Source: Thermoflexus sp042408815
GTDB taxonomy: Bacteria; Chloroflexota; Anaerolineae; Thermoflexales; Thermoflexaceae
Length of the DNA stretch: 41,476 nucleotides
Direction of reading: 5' to 3'
NCBI RefSeq assembly: GCF_042408815.1
Contig: NZ_JBHOQR010000021.1
Coordinates: forward strand, 1 to 41,476
Below, piece after piece: positions 35,351 through 41,476 of this stretch (the first letter of the stretch is position 1; every line of letters starts with the position of its first letter). Below the pieces are notes generated by a model that worked only from the letters and a program-made list of their open reading frames with translations, was not told where the DNA came from and made no database searches. The position numbers and the translations under genes were made by a program.

Positions 35351-36135
35351 ACCTCTCCTTTGACCTCCCCGATAAACCGATACCCCTGGCCCGTTACCGT
35401 CTCGATGTAGCGGGGCGCGTCCGGGTCATCGCCCAGCACCTTCCGCAGTTCGGCGACGCGGATATCCACTGCCCGCGTCCCCACCGGATAGGCCCAGCCC
35501 CACAGCTCGTCCAGCAATCGCTCCCGGGAGAGCACTTCGCCGGGATGCAACATCAAGAACTCCAGCAGGGCAAGGGCGCGGGGCGTGAGGGGCAGCTCCT
35601 TCCCGCCGCGCTGCGCCCGCCGCGCCTGACGGTCCAGCACCAGGTCTCCACACACCAGGCGACGGTGAGCGGTCAGTGGAAGTTCCCCTTGCCGCGCGCG
35701 GCGCAGCACGGCCTGAATGCGGGCCACCAGTTCCATCGGCTCAAAGGGTTTGTTGAGATAGTCGTCTGCCCCTTCTTGCAGGCTGAAGGCCCGCTCTATA
35801 GGCGTGCCTACCTGGGTGAGGAGGATGACGGGGGTCCAGTCGCCGGCCTGGCGCAGGCGGCGCAGCACCTCCCGGCCGTCGAGCCGGGGCATGAGCACGT
35901 CCAGCACCACCAGGTCCGGCCGTTCCGCGGCGATGCGCTGCAGGGCTTCCTCGCCGTCGCCGGCGGTGAGCACCTGGAAACCGGCCCGCTCCACCAGCGG
36001 CTTCAGCTCCGCCAGCAGGTCCGGCTCGTCATCCACCAGCAGGATGCGGGGTCGTCTGGAGACATGAGCACCTCTGGCGATGACTCCAGGCGTTGCATGG
36101 CGCGTGCGTTGTTCATTATACCCGTAAGGTGACAT
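35347..36135 (-). CDS. OmpR-family response regulator
   Basis: This is a DNA-binding response regulator of up to 262 residues. The receiver domain begins RPRILLVDDEPD, carries the phosphoacceptor Asp in VVLDVLMPRLDG (residue 79 from the first ATG) and the conserved Lys in LNKPFEP. The C-terminal winged helix ends ETVTGQGYRFIGEV, the OmpR signature. The start is unclear. Only ATG 36135 is in frame, and it adds about 28 unconserved residues with no good ribosome site and a TATAAT across codons 6-7. A better placed ATG (36065, after AGAGG) is out of frame with the receiver. A small indel near 36040-36065 or an unusual start is possible. It is coupled to the kinase downstream. Confidence 0.85.
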   Translation of the reverse strand: MSPYGYNEQRTRHATPGVIARGAHVSRRPRILLVDDEPDLLAELKPLVERAGFQVLTAGDGEEALQRIAAERPDLVVLDVLMPRLDGREVLRRLRQAGDWTPVILLTQVGTPIERAFSLQEGADDYLNKPFEPMELVARIQAVLRRARQGELPLTAHRRLVCGDLVLDRQARRAQRGGKELPLTPRALALLEFLMLHPGEVLSRERLLDELWGWAYPVGTRAVDIRVAELRKVLGDDPDAPRYIETVTGQGYRFIGEVKGEV

Positions 36136-36207
36136 AGCGCATCACCGGAGGGTTTCATGGGCTGAGCAGGCGCGACCCAGTGGGTCGCCCTGGTTGTGTG
36201 AGGTGGG

Positions 36208-36232
36208 TGGGGCGGATTGTCAATCCGCCCCA
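36208..36232. repeat. Perfect 25-base palindrome
   Basis: TGGGGCGGATTG and CAATCCGCCCCA flank a single T, giving a perfect 12-bp stem, three bases from the lipoprotein stop. It may reduce read-through into the response regulator or be a dispersed palindromic element. There is no T-tract on the minus strand. Confidence 0.6.
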
Positions 36233-36235
36233 CAG

Positions 36236-38131
36236 CTAACGTCTCATGTCCAAAGGGCGCAGGGTGTTCAGCACCACCTCCACCGTCGCCACGTCCTCCC
36301 CAGGCACAAAGGCCACCCCCCGACCGGAAGGGGCGATGACCAGCCAGACCGTTGCTGGCCGGCCTTCCCCTGGCATCAGGGTCAGGCGCAATGCCTCAAA
36401 GGTCCCCAGACGCACCGGTTCCGCCGCCCGCAGGTACCGCCCCCAGGCCCCCTGCTCCACCTCGGCCAACGCCCGGTCCAAGGTGCGGCTCTCGGGACTG
36501 AGGACCGAGAGGTCGAGGACCTGCCGGGGGTTACCCGCCTCGTCACGGACGGTGAGGTGAGCTTCCGCGCCCGGTACCCCTTCCATCTCCCAGGCCGCCG
36601 GCACGTCAAAGGCGAGGCCCAGGACGGTGTCGGTGTACGGTCGGGTGGGGCCCAGGGCGGGTGGGGGCGGTGTCGGGGTGGGCGATGGCACAACCACCGG
36701 CGTGGGCGGAGGGGCGGGCGGTGGTGCCGTCGGCAGCGCGGGGGGCGGGACGTGCACGGCCTCCTTCGGTTGGGGCGGTCCGGTCCACCAGTCAAAGAGT
36801 TCGCTCCAGTCCAGGTCGCCGTAGAAGCCGGACGAGTCCGGGAAAGGCCCCAGGTCCTTGACCACGGGCCGCAATGCGCCGGTGGCGGTCTCCATGAGCC
36901 ACAGGCTGGCCTGCTGGCCCTGCAGGCGGGCAAAGAGGATGTGCGTGCCCTCCGCCGACCACAGGGGCCGCTCATCGCGGAAGGCAGCGTCATCGGTCAA
37001 CGGCCGCGCTTCCGGGGCGTCGGCCCCCGTCACCCAGATGCGCCGGCCGGCCAGGAGACCGCGGGCCGCTTCCCCACCGGCCACATTGGGACCAGCAGGG
37101 GCCCCCACGTAGGCCAGGCGCTGCCCGTCCGGCGACCAGGCCGGCGCCAGGACCGCGACCGTGGGTGGGGTCAGGAACCAGCGGCGGCGGCCATCCGCGG
37201 TGGCGACCATCAGCCGCTTGTTCTGCCATGTTTCCCGCCCGCTGCCGGCCACGATGGCCAGCCGTGCTCCGTTCGGCGACCAGGCCACGAAGTCGGGGCG
37301 CGGCACCACCGCTTCGGCGATCTCAACGGGGGTGCCGCCCCCTGCCGACACCACCTGGAGGGGCGCCCCGTCGGCGGCCAGGGAGGCCGAACCCGCCGGG
37401 AACCGCCAGAAGGCCAGCCGGGAACCGTCCGGCGACCATCCGGCCAGGACCACCGTGTCCGCCTGGCGAGGCGGGTGATAGGCGGAGAAGACCTCGCTCC
37501 GGTGCGTGCGGTCCAGCCGGATGCGTTGGATGCCCTGATACGTCGGCGGCTCGCCGGGCCGGGCGTCTGTCCACTCGAAGGCCAACCATTGGCCATCGGG
37601 GGACCAGGCGATGTGTCCCACGCCGCTCCCCTCCACGCCCGGTGCGGACACCAGCTCCTGGGAGGTCATTGTGCCCACATCGGTCACCCACAGCCCGCCA
37701 TTGGCGGTCACGTAAGCCAGCCGGTCCTCGACGGGGGACCAGACCGCTTGGGTGACGGCGACCTCCGAGATGCGTCGGGGCGCTTGCTCCTCGACGGACA
37801 CAATCCACAGTTGGCGGTCTTTGAAGAAAGCGATCCAGCGGCCGCTGGGCGACCAGGCGGGGCGTTTAATCCCCAGGCTTTGGGTCAGACGCCGCTCCCG
37901 GCCGGTGTCCAGGTCGAGGACCCAGAGGTCACCCCCGCGCACAAAGGCGATCTTGCCCAGGCGGGGCGCCGGTGTAGGGGACGGCGTGAGGGCTGCCTGG
38001 GCCGTCGCGGTGACCTCTGCCGGCCGCATGAGGCGGGCGTTGACCTCGAATGTGCCGCAGGCGGCGAGGAGAAACGTGAGAAGAAGAAAGGTCAGCAAAA
38101 GAGCGCTATCTTGCCTTACTCGTTGGTCCAT
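36236..38131 (-). CDS. Beta-propeller (PD40/TolB-like) lipoprotein
   Basis: This is a 631-residue predicted lipoprotein. A hydrophobic signal (about residues 9-24) ends in the lipobox LAAC with Cys25. A Thr/Pro linker follows, then a long run of TolB/WD40-like PD40 repeats marked by WSPDG variants (AWSPSGRWIAF, WSPDGQWLAF, WSPDGSRLAF, WSPNGARLAI, WSPDGQRLAY). A second Pro-rich linker (about residues 450-490) leads to a C-terminal domain with YTDTVLGLAFDVPAAWEM, like the PsbP/DUF1795 group. It is anchored outside the membrane and probably binds a protein or peptide ligand. ATG 38131 follows GGGAGGT. It overlaps the preceding DCC-like gene by 26 bases and precedes the two-component pair, which suggests a sensor accessory role (inference). 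Confidence 0.82.
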   Translation of the reverse strand: MDQRVRQDSALLLTFLLLTFLLAACGTFEVNARLMRPAEVTATAQAALTPSPTPAPRLGKIAFVRGGDLWVLDLDTGRERRLTQSLGIKRPAWSPSGRWIAFFKDRQLWIVSVEEQAPRRISEVAVTQAVWSPVEDRLAYVTANGGLWVTDVGTMTSQELVSAPGVEGSGVGHIAWSPDGQWLAFEWTDARPGEPPTYQGIQRIRLDRTHRSEVFSAYHPPRQADTVVLAGWSPDGSRLAFWRFPAGSASLAADGAPLQVVSAGGGTPVEIAEAVVPRPDFVAWSPNGARLAIVAGSGRETWQNKRLMVATADGRRRWFLTPPTVAVLAPAWSPDGQRLAYVGAPAGPNVAGGEAARGLLAGRRIWVTGADAPEARPLTDDAAFRDERPLWSAEGTHILFARLQGQQASLWLMETATGALRPVVKDLGPFPDSSGFYGDLDWSELFDWWTGPPQPKEAVHVPPPALPTAPPPAPPPTPVVVPSPTPTPPPPALGPTRPYTDTVLGLAFDVPAAWEMEGVPGAEAHLTVRDEAGNPRQVLDLSVLSPESRTLDRALAEVEQGAWGRYLRAAEPVRLGTFEALRLTLMPGEGRPATVWLVIAPSGRGVAFVPGEDVATVEVVLNTLRPLDMRR

Positions 38132-38576
38132 TTGGAGTACCTCCCGTGTAACGTGTACAGTTGCAATCCTGATCGCTGAGGTAACCGGGTGTGCTCCTAT
38201 TCTCACGGTGCGGCTTGCCAGCCAGCACTCCAGTATTGCAGCCGTATTGCAGCCGTCTCACCGTGTCTTCGCGGGGATTTTCCTGTGATAAAGATAAACA
38301 CACCAGCCGCGCCACCCGCCACGCCCGCCGGAGCCCCAGAACCTGCACCAGGCGCAAACGCATGCGCAAACCGGTGTAAACCTGTACCTGTGCATCGTTG
38401 GCCTCTAATAGCGTGGGTTCCCAACGCCACCCCGGCCTACCTCGATTAAGTAGCCCCTGGACCTTGGGTTCGTGCAGACTGCGAGCTGTCAACCGACCGC
38501 CGGCCTCGATCTCGATCGCATGTGCTAGTGCCGTGCAGGTCGAGCACTCTGAGTCGAAAAGCAAGTAATATTCCAT
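38106..38576 (-). CDS. DCC-like thiol-disulfide (CxxC) protein
   Basis: This is a small protein of 156 residues with an N-terminal thioredoxin-like start: YYLLFDSECSTCTALAHAIE gives a CxxC at Cys11/Cys14, then a strand-helix pattern with LTARSLHEPKVQGLL. This resembles the DCC / DUF393 family (LFDGDCxxC), although the motif is SECSTC rather than DxDCxxC. A basic, Leu/Arg-rich stretch follows (about residues 70-95). The last 55 residues look random. They begin at an 11-bp tandem duplication (38233-38254) that shifts the frame; with one copy the protein would end near 38203 after QYWSAGWQAAP. ATG 38576 follows AAGGAAAGAAG. The role is probably redox handling of a neighbouring Cys-rich product (inference). 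Confidence 0.55.
   Translation of the reverse strand: MEYYLLFDSECSTCTALAHAIEIEAGGRLTARSLHEPKVQGLLNRGRPGWRWEPTLLEANDAQVQVYTGLRMRLRLVQVLGLRRAWRVARLVCLSLSQENPREDTVRRLQYGCNTGVLAGKPHRENRSTPGYLSDQDCNCTRYTGGTPNGPTSKAR
38233..38254. repeat. 11-bp tandem duplication
   Basis: GTATTGCAGCC occurs twice in direct tandem at 38233-38243 and 38244-38254. It lies inside the DCC-like gene and changes its frame, since 11 is not a multiple of three. Confidence 0.8.
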
Positions 38577-38646
38577 GATGCAACTTCTTTCCTTATTACC
38601 GAAATCGCTATTGCCTGAATACCAGCTGCTCTTTTAAGAAGCGCTC

Positions 38647-38964
38647 TCACCAACCGGTCGGCAGTGGAATGAAGAATCGTCTGTTTCCATCCTGAAGATC
38701 CGTGACCTCTGCCCTGTCCAGATCAGCGTTGATAGCCACCACCTTCACCCCTTCCAAACGCTGCCTCTCTAAGTTCACGGCGAAAACGACAAGCCTCGAA
38801 CTGCTGTCCGACTTACCATCCTTTGCCTCCCCATTTTGCAGGTTGAAGACAAAGAAAGCCCATTTATCATCATGCCAGGCATCGGCTGGAAAGGGGGTCT
38901 GGAGCTCCCGACGCAGCCTTCGATAGTACGGTGACCGCTTGAGCACCTTTAGAGCCTCGATCAA
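38647..38964 (-). CDS. Small unknown protein of the accessory module
   Basis: I do not recognise this protein of about 105 residues. It has a basic N-terminal helix (LKRSPYYRRLRREL), a central WHDDKWAFFVFNLQNG and a strand-rich end (RLVVFAVNLERQ, VKVVAINADLD, RRFFIPLP) ending TGW. There is no signal peptide and no cysteine. The apparent start is TTG 38964; GTG 38946 has a GAGG eight bases upstream and is a good alternative. Just upstream, another frame reads VEVRIKPLGEPAHQYPSVVA up to a stop at the TTG, so a frameshifted longer gene is possible. It is 70 bases before the DCC-like gene. Confidence 0.5.
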   Translation of the reverse strand: MIEALKVLKRSPYYRRLRRELQTPFPADAWHDDKWAFFVFNLQNGEAKDGKSDSSSRLVVFAVNLERQRLEGVKVVAINADLDRAEVTDLQDGNRRFFIPLPTGW

Positions 38965-39095
38965 GCGACAACAGAGGGGTACTGGTGTGCCGGCTCCCCG
39001 AGCGGCTTGATCCTCACTTCAACGACGCCTTCGCCCTACTACTCGTTGGCTCATGATTCACTTCCCATATTCCATTTCAGAACAGGCTGTCATCC

Positions 39096-39689
39096 TCACT
39101 CTGCTACCCACATTCGGGTGGCCTTCAATGTCCCGTCCCGTTCCATCACGCCTAGAACCTGCACCGGCTGGCCAGGTCGTAGGCTCGGTGTCACCACTGG
39201 GTTGTCGTTCACCACCATACCCGGGTGGAACCGGACGACAATGCGGCGTTCAGGGCCTGTATGAGCGTGACCATCGATTCGCAACTCAAAGCCATTGCTC
39301 TCCAAGGCGTTCACAGTTCCCATCAGATTGGCGATGTTGGCCCAAATCTTAGCGGCGGTAAACGTGCCATCGGGCTCAGGCAGCGCTCGCAGATAGAGGA
39401 AATCCCCCGGCTCCAGCGCAGCCAGGTCGGTCACCTCTCCCTTCCAGATCCGGGTGCTGCCCGATACCCGTAGGGTAACCGCAACCTCGCCACGCTCGTT
39501 GATTACCAGTGTGCCCTGGGTCAGGTCAACGGTGATGATCTCTCCTTCCAGGAAAATAGTCCCGTCTCCCATAGCCTGGTCCTCTTGTCCGGCCAGCACG
39601 TGAGCTGGTTCAAGAGCTAGCCGGGCAGCCAAGGCCCCAGAGCCTAAGGCGATACCTTGCAGGAACTGACGACGCGTGACACGTGTCAT
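39096..39689 (-). CDS. Tat-exported DUF5666-like protein
   Basis: This is an exported protein of about 197 residues. The N terminus TRVTRRQFLQG is a twin-arginine signal, followed by a hydrophobic segment (IALGSGALAARLAL) and a likely cleavage region near AHVLAGQ. The mature part contains two beta-rich units with the DUF5666 rhythm. The first is GEIITVDLTQGTLVIN...STRIWKG...DLAALEPGDFLYL...PDGTFTAAKI; the second is GTVNALESNGFELRIDG...PGQPVQVLGVMERDGTLKATRM. ATG 39689 is chosen because GGAGGG lies six bases upstream, and the ATG six bases earlier overlaps that site. It begins 13 bases after the Cys-rich protein stop, so the two are co-transcribed. Tat export suggests a protein folded before export. 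Confidence 0.75.
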   Translation of the reverse strand: MTRVTRRQFLQGIALGSGALAARLALEPAHVLAGQEDQAMGDGTIFLEGEIITVDLTQGTLVINERGEVAVTLRVSGSTRIWKGEVTDLAALEPGDFLYLRALPEPDGTFTAAKIWANIANLMGTVNALESNGFELRIDGHAHTGPERRIVVRFHPGMVVNDNPVVTPSLRPGQPVQVLGVMERDGTLKATRMWVAE

Positions 39690-39702
39690 GGTCATCCCTC
39701 CT

Positions 39703-40116
39703 TCACGCTGTCACTCGCACCGGGATGCGCCCAACGTCCAGGTCGGCAATCTTAGAGAAAGCGTTGGGGGTCAGATCGATGATCGCTGGACAATTGGGAT
39801 AGGCACACCCACAGGGCCAGTTGCAGTAGTTATTGGTGTTAGGTCCACAATCATGAACTTCTACAATGACTTGCTTTCCATTGCAGCGGTTGTAGACTAC
39901 CAGAGTGTCGCCGCAGTACTTCCAGGGTAGCGGCAGGCAATTGTCGGACACATTGCAGTCGGGATATCCCGGTCGCTTAAGCTTGGGCCAGGCGGCGTGG
40001 TCCAGGTAGCTCTCGCAGTTCCCGCACGAGCCATGCCCAGTGTCCGCGCAACGACTGGACCAGCTTCCCGCGTGGCCACAGCAGAACCACGAAGCACTAC
40101 CGTAGTAGTAAGCCAT
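39703..40116 (-). CDS. Cys-rich double-psi beta-barrel (RlpA/expansin-like) protein
   Basis: This is a 137-residue protein with 14 cysteines. The C-terminal half matches the double-psi beta-barrel fold of RlpA, expansin and barwin: CGDTLVVYNRCNGKQVIVEV, then the key Asp in VHDCGP, then IIDLTPNAFSKIADLDVGRIPVRV. The N-terminal half (MAYYYGSASWFCCGH, then CADTGHGSCGNCESY) supplies paired cysteines, and GHGSCG parallels the expansin active-site entry. There is no signal peptide, which is odd for a disulfide-rich fold normally found outside the cell. ATG 40116 follows GGGAGGTGGAATC. It is the first sizeable gene of the minus-strand module. The role may be glycan binding or cleavage, or it may be a structural envelope protein. 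Confidence 0.7.
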   Translation of the reverse strand: MAYYYGSASWFCCGHAGSWSSRCADTGHGSCGNCESYLDHAAWPKLKRPGYPDCNVSDNCLPLPWKYCGDTLVVYNRCNGKQVIVEVHDCGPNTNNYCNWPCGCAYPNCPAIIDLTPNAFSKIADLDVGRIPVRVTA

Positions 40117-40223
40117 GATTCCACCTCCCACTACTCCCACAGAGGTACTTGCCGCTTAGTGCAGTGTTTGAGCAATGCCCAACAAAGTCTCAAGGGACAT
40201 CGAGTTAGAGTACAAATTCAGGC

Positions 40224-40349
40224 CTAAGGTTGAAGAGGAGTTGGAGAACTTGGTGCTTGAATTCCCAGATACGTGAGAATGTTGTTGTATTCCTCCACAC
40301 TCAACTCTTCAATATCCCCTGACCCGGCTACAAGTAGATAGACTGACAT
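40224..40349 (-). CDS. 41-residue small ORF
   Basis: An ORF from ATG 40349 to TAG 40224 encodes 41 residues: MSVYLLVAGSGDIEELSVEE, then YNNILTYLGIQ and a Pro/Ser-rich tail. A GAGGAG ribosome site lies just upstream. It has an acidic helix and no signal. It overlaps the stop of another tiny ORF (40328-40390). I do not recognise it. It may be a leader or peptide gene of the downstream Cys-rich cluster, or a frameshifted remnant of one longer gene. Confidence 0.45.
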   Translation of the reverse strand: MSVYLLVAGSGDIEELSVEEYNNILTYLGIQAPSSPTPLQP

Positions 40350-40390
40350 ATCTCCTCAGGGCCGGTAATGTGCACTTTTCGTTTGAACAT
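40328..40390 (-). CDS. 20-residue ORF with a strong ribosome site
   Basis: ATG 40390 follows AGGAGGTGACAAG, the best ribosome site in this stretch, and reads MFKRKVHITGPEEICQSIYL before TAG. It overlaps the 41-residue ORF by 22 bases in another frame. It may be a coupled leader peptide. Alternatively, a one-base shift would join both into one protein of about 55 residues. Confidence 0.4.
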   Translation of the reverse strand: MFKRKVHITGPEEICQSIYL

Positions 40391-40593
40391 CTTGTCACCT
40401 CCTGGTAAAAGAGTTCCTACCAATCAGCCGGCACTGGAACTTGAAATTATCCGTACTTGATAAAACTGCTCCGGCTTTCTAGCCTGCCAGCAGCCTGGAA
40501 AGGCTGCTCCACGAGCCAAATGCCAAATTCTCAGGTATCGATTATTGGCTACCCCTATTCTACCACATCCCATGTTTCACCGTGTTTCAAACC

Positions 40594-40644
40594 GGTATCC
40601 ATCCTGAAACATCGTGTTTCAATCCTGAAACATCACTCCTTTCC
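40594..40644 (-). repeat. Right copy of the paired 21-bp repeat block
   Basis: On the minus strand it reads GATGTTTCAGGATTGAAAC followed by a second 21-bp unit starting GATGTTTCAGGAT. It contains the palindrome TGTTTCA-GGAT-TGAAACA. The IS66-type transposase homology stops at this block. A third degenerate unit (TGTTTCA and TGAAACA halves) continues to about 40571. The gap 40391-40570 beyond it shows no gene. Confidence 0.7.
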
Positions 40645-41230
40645 TGTTTCTCGGCCAGGCAGGCGTCGGCTTGGCACAGCCCGCCGGGGCTCACCTCCAG
40701 GCCGAAAGCCGTCTCGAACAGCTCGGTGATCTTGCGGTAGGGGATCCCCAGACGATGCTTGAGGTCCGCCGTCAAGGCCTTGGCCCGCGGGCCCAGGCTC
40801 ACGCCTGCGGCCCCGGTGGCTCGCGAGACCTGTTGGGGATGGCAGGCCCGCACCCGCTTGCGGCAGCGGGGGCAGTAGCCGCTTTGGGTGCGGAAGCGGA
40901 CCACCTCCGGCTCCACCGGAGGCAGATCGACCTGGATCTGCTCGTGCCAGGTGCGCTCCGCAAGCTCCCCACCACAATCGGGGCACCGCTCCAGGGGGAC
41001 CTCGAGGGTGCGCTGAATCTCCTCCTCGGGAGGTGGCTCCTTATGGGTGAACCTCCCTTGTCCAGGACGGCGGCCCGGCGGTTTGGGATCGGGCTTGGGG
41101 GGCATCCTTGGAGAAGGGAGCCGCCTGGCGACGCCCGCGGCGCAGCTGGGCCTCCAGCTCTTCGATCTTAGCTTCCAGCTCCTTGATCTTAGCCTGGAGC
41201 CGTCGGCAGTTGGGGCATTCCCTCTGCTTC
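40645..41230 (-). mobile_element. IS66-type transposase remnant, frameshifted and truncated
   Basis: This is a relic of an IS66-family transposase (TnpC-like). From the N terminus it reads ECPNCRRLQAKIKELEAKIE with a coiled coil and RRGRRQAAPFSKD. A frameshift at about 41095-41105 follows, then PPKPDPKPPGRRPGQGRF. The zinc-binding region C-x2-C...C-x2-C follows (RCPDCGGEL, YCPRCRKRV), and then GPRAKALTADLKHRLGIPYRKI and a TAFGLEVSPGGL segment. These match IS66 domains in order. The DDE catalytic domain is absent: homology ends at DACLAEK, next to the repeat block at 40644. The element cannot encode an active transposase. Its 5' side continues in frame from the toxin-like fragment upstream without a stop. 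Confidence 0.75.
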
Positions 41231-41238
41231 CGGCTATC

Positions 41239-41476
41239 CGTTTGTGGAATCAACAACTCCTCGAATCGGCGGAGTACAGCGTAGTTGATAGTTCCTGGCA
41301 CCTGGGTAGCTCTCAAACTTGATCACATCATAGCTCGCTTCCAAGGCTTTCTGGGCAATAGCTTGATGCAGGTCTTTAGCAGCCGGATCATGAACATAAC
41401 CCCATGCTTTAGCAATGGTCGGATCTGTGAGGTCCAGAACCTTGGCTTTGCCTATGTCCAAGTGGAACCGGATTAC
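41239..41476 (-). pseudogene. Toxin-like (RES/ART-type) C-terminal domain fragment
   Basis: This partial gene enters from the right edge of the window and is broken. The frame reads VIRFHLDIGKAKVLDLTDP, then IAKAWGYVHDP, then AIAQKALEASYDVIKFESYPG. After a single-base shift near 41290 it continues as GTINYAVLRRFEELLIPQ. The layout V.DLTD...A...A...GYD.I...S..G.G.NY.VL..FEELL.PQ resembles the RES / ADP-ribosyl-like toxin domains found alone or at the tips of Rhs and other polymorphic toxins. Catalytic residues cannot be confirmed in this fragment. After LIPQ the frame runs straight into the IS66 relic, as if the insertion occurred at the gene end. The assignment is by motif resemblance only. 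Confidence 0.45.

Noticed and set aside
36194..38179. A plus-strand frame covering the propeller lipoprotein
   Set aside because: The minus strand shows a signal peptide, lipobox and repeated propeller motifs; the plus frame shows none.
40571..40644. A CRISPR-like array, because GTTTCAATCC-type strings recur here and at 34.4 kb
   Set aside because: The units are directly adjacent with no spacers, only two or three copies exist per site, and no cas gene is nearby.

Overview
The window reads as one contig from a high-GC thermophilic bacterium, most likely a member of the Chloroflexota. This is inference. It rests on the Chloroflexi/archaea-restricted YYY (DUF2298) membrane family at 11.3-16.0 kb, a Gld-type ABC operon with a DUF4340 partner, many GTG/ATG starts with strong GGAGG ribosome sites, a tungsten-type aldehyde ferredoxin oxidoreductase, and relics of Uma2, HD, Rhs and IS66 genes. 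No rRNA, tRNA or CRISPR array was seen.

Left and centre (1-32.9 kb) is ordinary chromosome. In order it holds: the 3' part of a type IIA topoisomerase A subunit; an MBL-fold hydrolase; a broken HD phosphohydrolase; an ATPase/permease/GldG/DUF4340 operon behind a good sigma-A-type promoter; the principal sigma factor; XdhC facing the other way; the ribosome GTPase RsgA; a deleted Uma2 relic; a giant GT39-DUF2298 fusion; a GT4 glycosyltransferase, a patatin and a ROK kinase; MobA; a bactofilin with its own promoter; purA and purB; uvrB; a YegS-like lipid kinase; aroA; a CBS/DUF402 pair; an AOR-family oxidoreductase; and a membrane M28 peptidase. XdhC, MobA and AOR form a scattered pterin-cofactor theme, although no xanthine or CO dehydrogenase structural gene is present.

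Right end (33-41.5 kb) is an accessory region in which almost every gene is on the minus strand. It begins at a truncated Rhs core next to a frameshifted VanZ-like gene. It ends in a frameshifted IS66-type transposase fused to a toxin-like fragment. Between about 34.4 and 40.6 kb lies a module bracketed by two imperfect direct copies of a roughly 50-bp sequence, each built from two 21-bp units. In transcription order the module encodes two overlapping tiny ORFs, a cysteine-rich double-psi beta-barrel protein, a Tat-exported DUF5666-like protein, a small unknown protein, a DCC-like CxxC protein, a beta-propeller lipoprotein, and a response regulator/histidine kinase pair. This is the best candidate in the window for an undescribed system: an envelope-associated, redox-flavoured secreted module with its own two-component regulator. 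Its function is not established by the sequence.
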